A stretch of 64,000 nt of DNA from Verrucomicrobiia bacterium (GCA_036268055.1 DATAUW010000012.1:1-64000), one strand, 5' to 3'; counted from the first letter of the stretch, positions 53,233 through 63,187 are shown. Program-made: numbers and translations. The notes: a model not told the origin generated them from the sequence alone.

Positions 53233-54018
53233 TCAGTGAAAAATTTCCGCAAAAAATTGCTGCATGTCTGCCCATGAACGCCGATCGGCCTTCTCATTGT
53301 AAGCCGCGCCTTTTATTTTCATATCGTCAGCGTCCTTTTCCGTGAAGCTGTGGACCGCGCCGCCGTACAACACCATCTGCCAATCCACTCCGGCTTCGCG
53401 CATTTCATTTTGAAACGCGGCGACATCTTGCGGCGAACTAAACGGATCATCCGCGCCGTGAAGCACGAGCACCTTGCCCTTGATATTCTTTCCGTCCGCC
53501 GGGTTCCGTGAATCCAATCCGCCGTGGAAACTTACGATGCCCGCAAGGTCCGCGCCGCTACGCGCCAGTTCAATGGCCGTCGTGCCGCCGAAACAATAAC
53601 CGATAGCCGCGACGTGTTTGCTGTCCGTGAGATCATTCTTTTCGAGCACGTCGAGCGCCGCCTTCGCGCGTTCACGCAAAAGACCGCGATCACCCTTATA
53701 TTTCCCGGCCTGCTGGCCGGCTTCGGCGGTGTTTTTCGGGCGAATGCCTTTACCGTAAATATCCGCACAGAAAACCACATAGCCCATTTGCGCGAGCATC
53801 TCGGCGCGATGCTTTTCATAATCGGTCAGGCCCATCCATTGATGCACAACTAACACGCCGGGGCGTTTGCCCCTGGTGGAATCATCATAAGCGAGATAGC
53901 CTTCGAGCGTGGCAGCGCCGTCTTTATATTCGACATTCTCAGTGTGAACCGCGGCGTGGGCGCGCAGCACGCCGCCAAAAGTCAGGAATGCAATCAAGGT
54001 TGTGATTAAAATTTTCAT
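53233..54018 (-). CDS. Secreted dienelactone-hydrolase-family protein
   Basis: An alpha/beta hydrolase of the DLH type, exported by MKILITTLIAFLTFGGVLRA. The catalytic triad is Cys in GYCFGGTT, Asp in HGADDPFSS and His in GGAVHSF. Other phrases are VLVVHQWMGLTDYEK and ADIYGKGIRP. Dienelactone hydrolases open lactones in chloroaromatic breakdown, but secreted forms probably act on other esters. The start was placed at the signal peptide; a longer frame upstream is not convincing. It is convergent with dnaE. Confidence 0.9.
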   Translation of the reverse strand: MKILITTLIAFLTFGGVLRAHAAVHTENVEYKDGAATLEGYLAYDDSTRGKRPGVLVVHQWMGLTDYEKHRAEMLAQMGYVVFCADIYGKGIRPKNTAEAGQQAGKYKGDRGLLRERAKAALDVLEKNDLTDSKHVAAIGYCFGGTTAIELARSGADLAGIVSFHGGLDSRNPADGKNIKGKVLVLHGADDPFSSPQDVAAFQNEMREAGVDWQMVLYGGAVHSFTEKDADDMKIKGAAYNEKADRRSWADMQQFFAEIFH

Positions 54019-54075
54019 GGCAGCAACTATGGCACGCGCGCGACCAAAAATCCAGCGGGAGGAGTTCTTCCTTAC

Positions 54076-54186
54076 GGACCGCGAGCCTATGACTCGCAGC
54101 AACGTGCATAAAGTAATGCCGTTCTCGAATCAGCCTGACGCGACAATCTCAATCGTGAATTGCTGCGGGTCATAGACCCGCGGTTC
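54076..54186. repeat. REPIN-like inverted repeat doublet, second copy
   Basis: Arms at 54076-54103 (GGACCGCGAGCCTATGACTC and onward) and 54158-54186 (inverse, with GGGTCATAGACCCGCGG) flank about 55 bases. The organisation matches the doublet at 48640-48749. It lies between divergent esterase and convergent folP ends, outside any gene. Confidence 0.75.
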
Positions 54187-54197
54187 GAGAAGTATCC

Positions 54198-55094
54198 TTA
54201 GAAAATTTGCAGCGCATCCAACACCGCCTTGATGCGCGGGACTTCGTGCGTGCGATATAAATCCGTCTTCCCCAGCGCCGCCATCACCGCGAAAAACGGT
54301 TCCGCGCTGCGCACTTCTTCGCCAAAAAATTCAAAAGCATGCGGCAACGCGTGGCAGGTCGGAAAACCCAGTTGCCGGAGACGGAAGGTGTTTAAAAACG
54401 TCGTCAACTGATGGCGCACGCGCACGGCACTATCCTGAAGATTACGATAATAAAATCCCAGGCCCGGATCTATGAAGATTTTTTCGACGCCGTTGCGCGT
54501 GGCCAATTCGATCTGCCGGGCAAAATATTCCTCCAGCATCGCCGTGGGATCGGTGGTGAAATTGAAATCGCTGACGTCGCGCACATTTTTTCCCTGCACA
54601 TGGCAGATGATGACGGCGGCATCGTGCGCGGCCACCATGCGAAACAATTCTTCGCCACGCTCCACGCCAGTGAGATTCAACACACTCGCGCCCGCTTCAA
54701 GGCACGCGCGCGCCACTTCGACTTGATACGTCTCGACCGACACCAGCAAACCCGCCGCGCGCAAACCGCGAATCACTGGCAGCAGGCGGCTGTTCTGCAA
54801 ACCCTCATCCGCCCGCGCGGCGTGCGCCAGGCTCGATTCCGCGCCGACATCAATGATGCGCGCTCCTTGCGCCCCAAGCACGCGCCCGCGCTGCACCGCT
54901 GCTTCCGCGCTAAGGCAAACGCTCTCGCGATACCACGAATCCGGCGAAAGATTGATCACACCCATGATCGCCGGTTGCGAATTGAAAGTGAACGGCTTGC
55001 CCCCGATGGAAAATTCCTTCACGCGCGCGTGCGCGGCGGCGCGATGCTTCTCCAACAACTCGGCCAGATATTCGAGTTTCAACATCGTCGCCAT
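54198..55094 (-). CDS. folP: Dihydropteroate synthase (diverged)
   Basis: A TIM-barrel enzyme of folate synthesis that joins p-aminobenzoate to hydroxymethyl-dihydropterin pyrophosphate. Recognisable blocks are AIMGVINLSPDSWYRES, AQGARIIDVGAESS, EAGASVLNLTGVERG, EKIFIDPGLGFYYRN and the C-terminal RTHEVPRIKAVLDAL. Some usual residues differ: S-P-D-S-W for T-P-D-S-F and N-L-T-G for N-D-V, so it is a diverged member. The N-terminal extension of about 50 residues is unusual. Start ATGs lie at 55094 and 55085. It might instead be a DHPS-like enzyme of another pterin route. Confidence 0.8.
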   Translation of the reverse strand: MATMLKLEYLAELLEKHRAAAHARVKEFSIGGKPFTFNSQPAIMGVINLSPDSWYRESVCLSAEAAVQRGRVLGAQGARIIDVGAESSLAHAARADEGLQNSRLLPVIRGLRAAGLLVSVETYQVEVARACLEAGASVLNLTGVERGEELFRMVAAHDAAVIICHVQGKNVRDVSDFNFTTDPTAMLEEYFARQIELATRNGVEKIFIDPGLGFYYRNLQDSAVRVRHQLTTFLNTFRLRQLGFPTCHALPHAFEFFGEEVRSAEPFFAVMAALGKTDLYRTHEVPRIKAVLDALQIF

Positions 55095-55384
55095 CCTACT
55101 GACACCTTGTGTAATTGAAACCCCATTTTTGCGGATCAAATGTGAAGGTGCGCATCCTATCACTGTTCTTAAAATTCCAGCCAACCGTCCAAGCGGAGAC
55201 GACTGTCAGTCTTGTCCAGAGAAGCGCGCATCTCACGTGCAGTAGCCGGTGTTTCGTCAGCCACATCTTTTCCCTCCCTCTCAATCAATAATACCTAAAC
55301 GGTTCTGACGGGGAGGACGTCTGTCAAACTTTGGGCTTTGAAGTTGGCGGCGGCGCGAACATAGTTACGGTGGTTTTTCGCGCC

Positions 55385-56515
55385 ATGACCAAAACGGAAA
55401 AATTACTTTGCGAACTGATCGCGCTGCCGAGCGTGAACAATGCGCTTTTGCCCGCCGGACATCCGCGCGCGGGTGAACAACGCGTCGCCGATTTTCTCGC
55501 CGCGACGCTCGTATCCGCCGGTCTGGGTGTGGATTTGCAGGAAGTGTTTCCCGGTCGCAACAATTTGCTCGCGCGCCTTTCGCCTTCGGGAAAAGTTCGC
55601 CAGCGCATTCTGCTCGCGCCGCACATGGACACCGTGGACGCGGCGGACGCCAAACAACTTTCGCCGGAAAAAATCGGCGATCGCATTTGCGGACGCGGCG
55701 CTTGCGACACGAAAGGTTCCGTGGCGGCAATGGCAGGCGCGCTTTGTGAACTGGCCGGAAGCAATCGGCGTCCGCAAGCGACGGAAATTATTTTTGCGGG
55801 CCTGATAGATGAGGAAGTAGGGCAAGCCGGTTCGCGCGCGCTGGTGAAATCAAAATTAAAAGCGGATCTGGCCATCGTGGGCGAACCGACGCGGCTGGAA
55901 ATCATGACCGCGCACAAGGGGAACTTGTGGCTCAAGCTGGAAACGCACGGCCAAGCGGCGCACGGCGCGCGTCCCGACCTCGGCAAAAACGCAGTGCATG
56001 AAATGGCGCGTGTGGTGGATTTATTGGAAACGGATTACGCGGCGCAACTGCGCCAACGGCGGCACGCACTTCTTGGCCGCCCGACCATCAATGTCGGCAC
56101 GATTTCCGGCGGCGTGCAGGCGAATATCGTGCCCGACTATTGCGCCATCACGATTGATCGCCGGACGATTCCCGGCGAAACCGACGCGAGCGTGCTGCGC
56201 GAAATCAAGGCTCTCCTGAAAAAGAAACATTTGCGCGCCACCTTCGCAAACACCAAAGACGCTCCCTGTTTTCCAATGGAAACCGACACGCGTTTGCCGC
56301 TGGTGCGGGAATTCATGCGCAGCGTGGGCCAATCGCGCGCGCGGGGCGCGGATTATTTTTGCGATGCCTCGGTGCTCTCGCGCGGCGGCACGCCGAGTGT
56401 GGTGTTCGGCCCCGGCGACATCGCGCAGGCGCATACCGCGGATGAGTGGATTTCGGCAAAGTCGCTTGAACGCGCCCGCGAAATATTAGTCCATTTCTTG
56501 TCGGCGTTGCCGTGA
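55385..56515 (+). CDS. M20 family deacylase (ArgE/DapE-like)
   Basis: A zinc peptidase/deacylase of 376 residues. Metal and catalytic phrases are APHMDTVD, GRGACDTKGSVAAM, IFAGLIDEEVGQAGS, IVGEPTRLE and the last metal His in GPGDIAQAHTADEW. The lid domain lies around DLGKNAVHEMARVVDLLE. Relatives remove acetyl or succinyl groups in arginine or lysine synthesis, or act as carboxypeptidases, and specificity cannot be told. The ATG used is 18 codons into a longer frame that reads poorly. It may form an operon with the flippase gene 24 bases downstream. Confidence 0.88.
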   Translation: MTKTEKLLCELIALPSVNNALLPAGHPRAGEQRVADFLAATLVSAGLGVDLQEVFPGRNNLLARLSPSGKVRQRILLAPHMDTVDAADAKQLSPEKIGDRICGRGACDTKGSVAAMAGALCELAGSNRRPQATEIIFAGLIDEEVGQAGSRALVKSKLKADLAIVGEPTRLEIMTAHKGNLWLKLETHGQAAHGARPDLGKNAVHEMARVVDLLETDYAAQLRQRRHALLGRPTINVGTISGGVQANIVPDYCAITIDRRTIPGETDASVLREIKALLKKKHLRATFANTKDAPCFPMETDTRLPLVREFMRSVGQSRARGADYFCDASVLSRGGTPSVVFGPGDIAQAHTADEWISAKSLERAREILVHFLSALP

Positions 56516-56539
56516 AAGCGCGCTAATCTCATTACATTC

Positions 56540-57847
56540 ATGCCTGCTGAAGCCATCGAATCGAAAACCGCCGTCTCGCAAAACCACCAGGGCTCGTTCT
56601 TCCGTCAAAGCGGCTGGATGATGATCACGGCGGTGGGCGGCGGCGCGCTGATGTTCGCGGTGCAAATCATCGCGCGCGGATTTTTGAAGGACGACGAATA
56701 CAGCGCGTTCGTGGCCCTGATCCAGTTGACGAACTGGATGATGATTCCCTCGCTCGGTCTGCAAATGGTCTTCACGCAGCAAACCGCCGCGGCGCGAACC
56801 GAGCAGCAACGGCACGAACTCGTCGGCACCATGAAATCGGTTTTGCTGTGGACTTTTTGTCTGTGGCTGCTCATGGCCGTCATCGCGTTGGGCGGAATGA
56901 ATCATTGGGTGGAGGTGCTCAAGCTGAAGAACGCAACGTCGCTGGTACTGACTTTGCTGGTGGGATTCACAATGTTGTGGCAGCCAATATTTCAAGGGCT
57001 GCTGCAAGGGCGCCAAAACTTTTTTTGGCTGGGCTGGGTGGCGGTTTTTAATGGCGTGGGCCGATTGGTCATTGGTGGATTTATCGTGCTGGCATTGCAC
57101 GGGCAAGCCTCCGGGTTAATGACGGGCGTGCTGGCGGGTTTGGTCCTGGCGGTGGGCACAGGCGGGTGGCAAAACCTGGATTTGTGGCGGGAAACGAGCG
57201 CCAAATTCGACGTGGCCGGCTGGTTGAAACGGGTCGTGCCGCTGACCCTGGGTTTTGGCGCGAGCACATTTATTTTCAGCGCGGATGCGATCGCGGTGCA
57301 GGATTACCTCGGCGCGAATGGAGCGGCGGCGGATTATATGTTTGGCTCGACCTTGTGCCGCGCCATTGTCCTGTTCACCGCGCCGCTGGCGGCAGTCATG
57401 TTTCCCAAGCTGGTGCACAGCCGCGCGTCATCGCAAAAATCCGACCTGATGGGGCTGACCCTGCTCGTGACCGGCGGCCTGTGTGGCATTGCGGTGGCGG
57501 GATTATGGCTCGTGGGCCCGATCATATTTCATGTGCTGAAAAAAGATCCGAACGGCCTGATGCTTCCGCTCATGCCGATGTTCGCGCTCGGCATGGTTCC
57601 GCTGGGAATGGGAAATGTGCTGCTCTATAATTTAATGGCCCACTCGCGATTCAAGATCGTGCCGGCGACCGCCGCGCTGGCCATCGGCTATTGGTTCGCG
57701 CTGCAACATTTCCATGATTCATTCAAGATGGTCATCGAAACTTTTGATATTTTCACCGTTGTCTATCTTGGGATTTGCGCGTTGTTTAATTGGGTGCTGG
57801 ATAAAGACCCGGGCATCGCGGTGGAAACCATCGCGACCCAACCATAG
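56540..57847 (+). CDS. Polysaccharide flippase-like membrane protein
   Basis: A 435-residue protein with about twelve membrane segments and the Wzx/MATE-like pattern. The first helix pair starts WMMITAVGGGALMFAVQIIARGF with FLKDDEYSAFVALIQL, the R-G-F-L-K-D-x-E-Y phrase of the polysaccharide transporter group. A middle block reads PLTLGFGASTFIFSADAIAV and ANGAAADYMFGSTLCRAIV. It would flip lipid-linked sugars across the inner membrane. No glycosyltransferases adjoin it. Another export role is possible. Confidence 0.8.
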   Translation: MPAEAIESKTAVSQNHQGSFFRQSGWMMITAVGGGALMFAVQIIARGFLKDDEYSAFVALIQLTNWMMIPSLGLQMVFTQQTAAARTEQQRHELVGTMKSVLLWTFCLWLLMAVIALGGMNHWVEVLKLKNATSLVLTLLVGFTMLWQPIFQGLLQGRQNFFWLGWVAVFNGVGRLVIGGFIVLALHGQASGLMTGVLAGLVLAVGTGGWQNLDLWRETSAKFDVAGWLKRVVPLTLGFGASTFIFSADAIAVQDYLGANGAAADYMFGSTLCRAIVLFTAPLAAVMFPKLVHSRASSQKSDLMGLTLLVTGGLCGIAVAGLWLVGPIIFHVLKKDPNGLMLPLMPMFALGMVPLGMGNVLLYNLMAHSRFKIVPATAALAIGYWFALQHFHDSFKMVIETFDIFTVVYLGICALFNWVLDKDPGIAVETIATQP

Positions 57848-57874
57848 CCTCAACGCAAAAACTTCCCGCGCGTC

Positions 57875-58984
57875 CTATTTCAAATTCGCGGGATTCAGCG
57901 GCTTCAATTCCTTTGGCAAAAATATTCCGTCCTTGCGGATCAATTTATCGTCGAACCACACTTCGCCGCCGCCCCATTCCGGACGCTGGATGAGCACCAT
58001 GTCCCAATGCACCGCTGAACGATTTCCATTATCCACGTCCTCGTAAGCCTGGCCGGGCGTGAAATGCAGCGACCCCGCGATCTTTTCATCAAACAAAATA
58101 TCGCACATCGGGTTCAGGATATACGGATTGAAGCCCAATGAAAATTCGCCGACGTAACGCGCGCCGGCGTCCGTGTCCAAAATTTCGTTCAAGCGTTTCG
58201 TGTTATTCGACGTCGCTTTCATGATTTTGCCATCCTTGAATTCGAGGCGCACGTTCTCAAATTTCGACCCCGAATAAATCGTAGGCGCGTTGTAAGTGAT
58301 CACGCCATTCACCGAGTCTTTGATCGGGCAGGAAAACACTTCGCCGTCGGGAATGTTGCGGTCGCCCTTGCACATCTTCGCGCCGATGCCTTTGATGCTG
58401 AACTTGAGGTCCGTGCCTGGTCCCTTGAGATGCACGCGGTCGGTTTTTCCCATCAGCTTTTCCAGCGGCGCCATCGCGCGTGCCATCTTCGCGTAATCCA
58501 TCGTGCAAACGTCAAAATACAAATTCTCGAATGCCTCAGTGCTCATGCCCGCGCCCTGCGCCATGCTCGGCGTCGGCCAGCGCAATACGACCCAGCGCGT
58601 TTTGTTCACGCGATAATTCAGCACGGGGCGCATGATCTTGGAATACATCGCCAGCTTGTCCGCGGCCACGTCCGCCGTTTCGTTGGCGTTCGCGCTGCCG
58701 CGCACGGCGATGTAAGCATGCACTTTTTTCATGCGAAACATCTCCATGTCCCGCACCAGCGAGGCATGCGCCGAATCCGTGTCCTTCAAAATCTCGCGGC
58801 TGATGCGCGTGTGGCGCACTTCGATCAAGGGTGTCGCGCCCGTAGCGCGCACGGCGCGCATGAGCGCGATGGAAAATTCGTCCGGCACGTCAATCATGTC
58901 GAGCAGCACGCGCTCGCCTTTTTTGAGCCTGGTGGAATAACCGACGAGTAAGTTCGCCAATTTTGCGTAACGTGGATCAGTCAT
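57875..58984 (-). CDS. M29 family metallo-aminopeptidase
   Basis: A cytoplasmic aminopeptidase of the thermophilic AmpS/M29 family, 369 residues. The N-terminal domain has [18 protein letters not shown], and the C-terminal metal domain has [41 protein letters not shown] and [10 protein letters not shown], giving the expected Glu, Glu, His and His/Asp ligands. It releases N-terminal residues from peptides. It is convergent with the flippase gene, with a 27-base gap. Confidence 0.92.
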   Translation of the reverse strand: MTDPRYAKLANLLVGYSTRLKKGERVLLDMIDVPDEFSIALMRAVRATGATPLIEVRHTRISREILKDTDSAHASLVRDMEMFRMKKVHAYIAVRGSANANETADVAADKLAMYSKIMRPVLNYRVNKTRWVVLRWPTPSMAQGAGMSTEAFENLYFDVCTMDYAKMARAMAPLEKLMGKTDRVHLKGPGTDLKFSIKGIGAKMCKGDRNIPDGEVFSCPIKDSVNGVITYNAPTIYSGSKFENVRLEFKDGKIMKATSNNTKRLNEILDTDAGARYVGEFSLGFNPYILNPMCDILFDEKIAGSLHFTPGQAYEDVDNGNRSAVHWDMVLIQRPEWGGGEVWFDDKLIRKDGIFLPKELKPLNPANLK

Positions 58985-59159
58985 AGTTGGTTTTATAACT
59001 AACCATAGAACTCAAAAATGTCACCCTGCAAATTAGTGCCGTCCCGGCGAGGTTTCGGGGGCGCGGCCAATCTCCTCTATTTTGGGGAGAGACTAATTGC
59101 GCGAGTCCGGGTATTACTTGGGAAAGCCGATCCAAGCAATGCATCGAAAATCTATAATT

Positions 59160-60020
59160 ATGAAAAATAATCACTCAGTAAGCCGCCGTAAATTTTTGCA
59201 AACCGGAATAATAGTGTCGGGATTTCTCGCGGTAGCGAGTCCTTCACCCGTGTTTGCCGGGGCGACCAAGCCGGAGCGCGATCCGGACGATGGCTTGAAG
59301 TTGGGAATCGCGTCGTACACCTTTCGCAAATTCACGCTCGACCAGGCGATTGCGATGACCAAGCAAACCGGCCTGAAATATATCAATCTCAAAGACACGC
59401 ATCTCCCGCTCAATAGCAGCGCGGCGGATTGCGTGGCGGCGGCGGCGAAAATCAAAGCTGCGGGACTCACGCTGATGGGCGGGGGTGTCATTTATATGAA
59501 GAACGACGAACACCAAATCCGGCAGATCTTCGAATACGCGCGCAATGCGGGGATGCCGATGATTGTTTGCAGCCCGGAACCCGAGGCGCTGGACATCGTC
59601 GAAAATATGGTGAAGGAATTCAATTTACGCATCGCCATCCATAACCACGGCCCGTCGGACAAAAAATATCCGTCGCCCCTCGATGTATTGAAGATGGTGG
59701 AGCATCGCGACGCACGCATGGGCATCTGCATGGACGTTGGTCACACAGTCCGGCTCGGGCAGGACCCGGTGGAAGTGATTTCGCAAATCAAGGAACGCCT
59801 TTATGACTTTCACATCAAGGACATCAACCAGCCCAATGCCAAGGGCCGCGACATGGAAGTCGGCAAGGGCATCATTGATATTGTCGGAATCTTCAAGGAA
59901 TTCCTCGCGATGAAGTTTCCGGGTCATATCGGTTTGGAATACGAAGCCAACGGCGATGCGCCCCTGCCCGGCGTGATGGAATCGGTCGCCTACATGCACG
60001 GCGTCCTCGCGGCGGTCTAA
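59160..60020 (+). CDS. Tat-exported sugar isomerase/epimerase-like protein
   Basis: A xylose-isomerase-like TIM barrel (AP-endonuclease-2 superfamily) of 286 residues. The twin-arginine leader SRRKFLQTG sits at residues 8-16, followed by IIVSGFLAVASPSPVFA, so it should leave the cytoplasm folded with a metal. Family phrases are LKLGIASYTFRKFTLDQAI, MGGGVIYMKNDE, IAIHNHGPSDK, MGICMDVGHTVRLG and FHIKDINQPN. The His and Asp/Glu of these make the metal site. Members isomerise or epimerise sugars or inositols. It is the first of four same-strand secreted-protein genes. The ATG used lies 21 codons into a longer frame. Confidence 0.9.
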   Translation: MKNNHSVSRRKFLQTGIIVSGFLAVASPSPVFAGATKPERDPDDGLKLGIASYTFRKFTLDQAIAMTKQTGLKYINLKDTHLPLNSSAADCVAAAAKIKAAGLTLMGGGVIYMKNDEHQIRQIFEYARNAGMPMIVCSPEPEALDIVENMVKEFNLRIAIHNHGPSDKKYPSPLDVLKMVEHRDARMGICMDVGHTVRLGQDPVEVISQIKERLYDFHIKDINQPNAKGRDMEVGKGIIDIVGIFKEFLAMKFPGHIGLEYEANGDAPLPGVMESVAYMHGVLAAV

Positions 60021-60107
60021 ACTCGCGCATTTTGCCAGCCGCTATCGTATCCTCGCTTTCGGGGATAGTTGAAATTAATGCGGGGCGTTAGGATTGAGCG
60101 TCTCCTT

Positions 60108-61541
60108 ATGCACATATTTCAAAAGCTGCGGCTGATGCGTTCCAATGCGCGACGATTCTTCACGTTTATTTTCGCGAGCGGCTGCGGCTTGGGGATGGGG
60201 TTAACGGTCTCGGCGCAAAGCCCCGCGTCGAATGTCGTGCATGCCGTTGAATCCGCGCCCGCGCATAATGAACCCGCCGCCGGTGACGCCGAACCTTATG
60301 ATGCCAGCGCCGTGCTCGCGCCGTATCATGGCCCCGTGGTAAAGGGCGTGGATACGCAAACCCTCACCGGCAAAGTCATGTGTGGTTATCAAGGCTGGTT
60401 CGGCACGCCCAACGATGGCAGCGGCGACCGTAATTGGCGTCACTGGACGAAACATTTCGGGCCGCTTGGCGATGGCAATGCGAAAGTGGATTTGTGGCCG
60501 GACGTTTCCGAGTTGCCGCCCGGCGAGCGTTACGCGACGGATTTTAAATTGGCCGATGGACGCCCGGCGGACGTGTTCAGTTCGTTTCGCAGGCCGACGG
60601 TGCTGCGGCATTTCGAGTGGATGGAGCAGTATGGAATTGACGGCGTATTTGTGCAGCGATTCGTCAACGGCCTCAGAAACCCCGAAAGCCAGGAGCATTG
60701 CAATCAGGTGCTGGCCAACTGCCGCGAAGGCGCGAATACGCATGGCCGCGCGTACGCCGTGATGTATGACTTGAGCGGGCTGGACGAAGGCCGCATCCAC
60801 GAAGTCATGGATGATTGGCGGATGCTGCGCCGCAAGATGGCCATCACGGAAGACCCCGCGTATCTGCATCATCACGGCAAGCCGGTCGTCTCGGTATGGG
60901 GCGTGGGATTCAGTGATCGCCGCCGTTACACGCTGGATGAATGCAAGCAACTCGTCGAATTTTTAAAACAGGATGGCTGCACGGTGATGCTTGGTGTGCC
61001 CGCGCATTGGCGCAATCTGAACATGGACGCCATGAGCGATCCAAAATTGCTCGAAGTGATTGCGATGGCGGACATCGTGAGCCCGTGGACGGTCGGGCGA
61101 TACAAGAATTTGGAAGAGGCAGAGGATTATGCGGACAATTTGTTGAAACCCGATCAAGCCTGGTGCCGCCAGCGGAAGATTGATTTTCTGCCGGTGGTTT
61201 TCCCCGGGTTTAGCTGGCACAACATGTACACCTACGGGAAGTCCAACCAGATTCCCCGCCAGCGCGGGAATTTTTTGTGGAAACAATTTACCGATGCCAA
61301 GGAAGCCGGAGCTTCGATGGTCTATGTGGCGATGTTCGACGAAGTGGATGAGGGCACGGCGATCTTCAAGTGCGCCAACAATGTGCCGGTGGGAACGGAA
61401 TCCAAGTTCATCACGCTCGAAGGTTTGCCGAGTGATTATTACCTCAAGCTGGTCGGCTCGGGGACGAAACTTTTGCGTGGGGAACTTTCGGCGGAGGCGC
61501 AAAATAAAATGACGGAATCCATGTCGGGTTCCGTTCATTGA
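60108..61541 (+). CDS. GH71/99-like secreted glycosidase-type protein
   Basis: A 477-residue exported protein. The signal region is long and basic at first (MHIFQKLRLMRSNARRFFTF) and ends near AQSPAS. The catalytic barrel starts TGKVMCGYQGWFGTPNDGSG and has HFEWMEQYGIDGVFVQRF, AVMYDLSG, HHGKPVVSVWGVGF, MLGVPAHWRN, FLPVVFPGFSWHNM and MVYVAMFDEVDEGTAI. The last, with its Asp-Glu, and the Trp-rich barrel fit the GH71/GH99-like group of endo-mannanases and related uncharacterised proteins. The exact substrate is unknown. It follows the isomerase-like gene. Confidence 0.84.
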   Translation: MHIFQKLRLMRSNARRFFTFIFASGCGLGMGLTVSAQSPASNVVHAVESAPAHNEPAAGDAEPYDASAVLAPYHGPVVKGVDTQTLTGKVMCGYQGWFGTPNDGSGDRNWRHWTKHFGPLGDGNAKVDLWPDVSELPPGERYATDFKLADGRPADVFSSFRRPTVLRHFEWMEQYGIDGVFVQRFVNGLRNPESQEHCNQVLANCREGANTHGRAYAVMYDLSGLDEGRIHEVMDDWRMLRRKMAITEDPAYLHHHGKPVVSVWGVGFSDRRRYTLDECKQLVEFLKQDGCTVMLGVPAHWRNLNMDAMSDPKLLEVIAMADIVSPWTVGRYKNLEEAEDYADNLLKPDQAWCRQRKIDFLPVVFPGFSWHNMYTYGKSNQIPRQRGNFLWKQFTDAKEAGASMVYVAMFDEVDEGTAIFKCANNVPVGTESKFITLEGLPSDYYLKLVGSGTKLLRGELSAEAQNKMTESMSGSVH

Positions 61542-61612
61542 CGCAGCTTCTTCCGCGCTGAAGAACGCGCGGGAAAGCGGTGGGGAATTGTTGTACGCAA
61601 CCAATAAATATT

Positions 61613-63187
61613 ATGACGGAAGGAATGTCTCTGGTAACGCGGGCCGGTTTTCAAAAGGTGGCTAAATTTTACGCCGCGGGAATGATCGCGCTGGGCGTCG
61701 TGGGATTTATGCGAGTGGGCAACGCGGCGGACACGCCGGCGGCGTTCGAAACTTCATCGGCTTTCACCGGAGAAAAAACCTCGTGGCATGGCTTTGATCG
61801 CTATGACTTTTTGATGGACGAGCAAACGCTGGAGATCAAACCCATCAAGGCGCAGGACGATGAGAAGGACGGCATCCGCCATAATATTGACGGGCAGCGC
61901 CGCTGCATCGTCGTCGTGCCGAAAACGGCGGCGGCGGGCAATCCCTGGTCGTGGCGCGGCTGCTATTGGGACCATCAACCGCAAACCGAAGTGGAATTGT
62001 TGCACCGCGGTTTTCACATCGCCTACGTGGAGTCGAGCGCGACGTTGCGTCCCGGAAAGACGTGGGAAGCCTGGTACGATTTTCTCGTAAAACATGGGCT
62101 CGCGAAAAAACCGGCGTTCGTGGGCATGAGCCGCGGCGGGGAATTCTCCTACACCTGGGCGACGATGCATCCCGACGAAGCCGCGTGCATCTACGCGGAT
62201 AATCCCGGCGGCAGTTTTCAGATCATGACGAAGCTCGGCGAACTGGCGACCAACAACGTGCCGTTGATGCATGTGGTCGGCAGCATTGATCCATTGCGGG
62301 GCCGCGTGTCGGACCCGATGGAAAATATTTACCAGCAATTCGGCGGGCGCATCAGTGTGATGATGAAGGAAGGACGCGGGCATCATCCCCACAGCCTGCA
62401 CGATCCAAAACCCATCGCGGATTTTATTGAGACGAGTGTGAATGAAACGCTCGCAACGCCGCCTGAGTATACCGGTCACCGCTCGCGGCACAGTTTTTTT
62501 TACAGCATCGAAAACATGTATCGCGATTTTCCGAAAGAAGGCACTTACATCGCGTGTCGCGGCCCGGTGTTCACGAATTGTTATGACCGGTACGATTTTG
62601 AATTGCCCGGCGTGGAAGGCACGATTTGTGTCATCGCGCCAAAAACTTCCGCGGCGGGAATGCCCTGGGTTTTTCGCGCGGATTTCTTGCGGCGCGACGC
62701 GGCGGTGGACCTCGCCCTGCTCGCCAAGGGTTTTCACATCGTCACCGGGCCGGTTCCTTACAATTACGATGGGCCGCAAGTCGCGAACTGGAACATTGTT
62801 TATAAACATCTGACCGACGCAGGCTTTTCCAAAAAGCCGGTGATGGAAGGCGCGGGCGAAGCGGCGGGTGAAGTGTATGCGTGGGCGATTGAAAATCCCG
62901 ACAAAGTCTCCTGCATCTATGCCGCAAATCCGCAGATGCGCAGCAATCTCGCGAAGACCCAGCCGCTGGCGAACCTGGAACCGCTGGCGAAAGCCGGCGT
63001 GCCGGTGTTACACATTTGCGGCAGCCTGGACCCGTTTCTGGCGACCAATACGCGCGTGGCCGAAGAGCGTTACCAAAAGTTCGGCGGGCACATCAACGTC
63101 GTGATCGAAGACGGCGCTGGACATTATCCGCTGGAGCCGAAGGATCCGGGCGTGGCGGTGGATTTCATCACCCAACACGCGAACTGA
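61613..63187 (+). CDS. Tandem alpha/beta-hydrolase with degenerate second half
   Basis: A 524-residue exported protein made of two similar alpha/beta-hydrolase halves. In the first half the nucleophile is Ser173 (FVGMSRGGE), with Asp226 (GSIDPLR) and His257/258 (GRGHH). In the second half the elbow reads EGAGEAAGE, so the serine is replaced by Gly415, while Asp473 (GSLDPF) and His504 (GAGHYP) remain. The halves align through YDRYDFE/FDRYDF, PKTAAAGNPW/PKTSAAGMPW and the strand GFHI. The first half is probably the esterase, the second a dead binding or packing domain. It stands next to the GH71/99-like gene and is likely part of the same secreted set. Confidence 0.85.
   Translation: MTEGMSLVTRAGFQKVAKFYAAGMIALGVVGFMRVGNAADTPAAFETSSAFTGEKTSWHGFDRYDFLMDEQTLEIKPIKAQDDEKDGIRHNIDGQRRCIVVVPKTAAAGNPWSWRGCYWDHQPQTEVELLHRGFHIAYVESSATLRPGKTWEAWYDFLVKHGLAKKPAFVGMSRGGEFSYTWATMHPDEAACIYADNPGGSFQIMTKLGELATNNVPLMHVVGSIDPLRGRVSDPMENIYQQFGGRISVMMKEGRGHHPHSLHDPKPIADFIETSVNETLATPPEYTGHRSRHSFFYSIENMYRDFPKEGTYIACRGPVFTNCYDRYDFELPGVEGTICVIAPKTSAAGMPWVFRADFLRRDAAVDLALLAKGFHIVTGPVPYNYDGPQVANWNIVYKHLTDAGFSKKPVMEGAGEAAGEVYAWAIENPDKVSCIYAANPQMRSNLAKTQPLANLEPLAKAGVPVLHICGSLDPFLATNTRVAEERYQKFGGHINVVIEDGAGHYPLEPKDPGVAVDFITQHAN

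Noticed and set aside
55095-55384. A 62-codon minus-strand frame in the gap before the M20 gene
   Set aside because: It is short, has no start context or known pattern, and the gap shows nothing else. I leave it unannotated.
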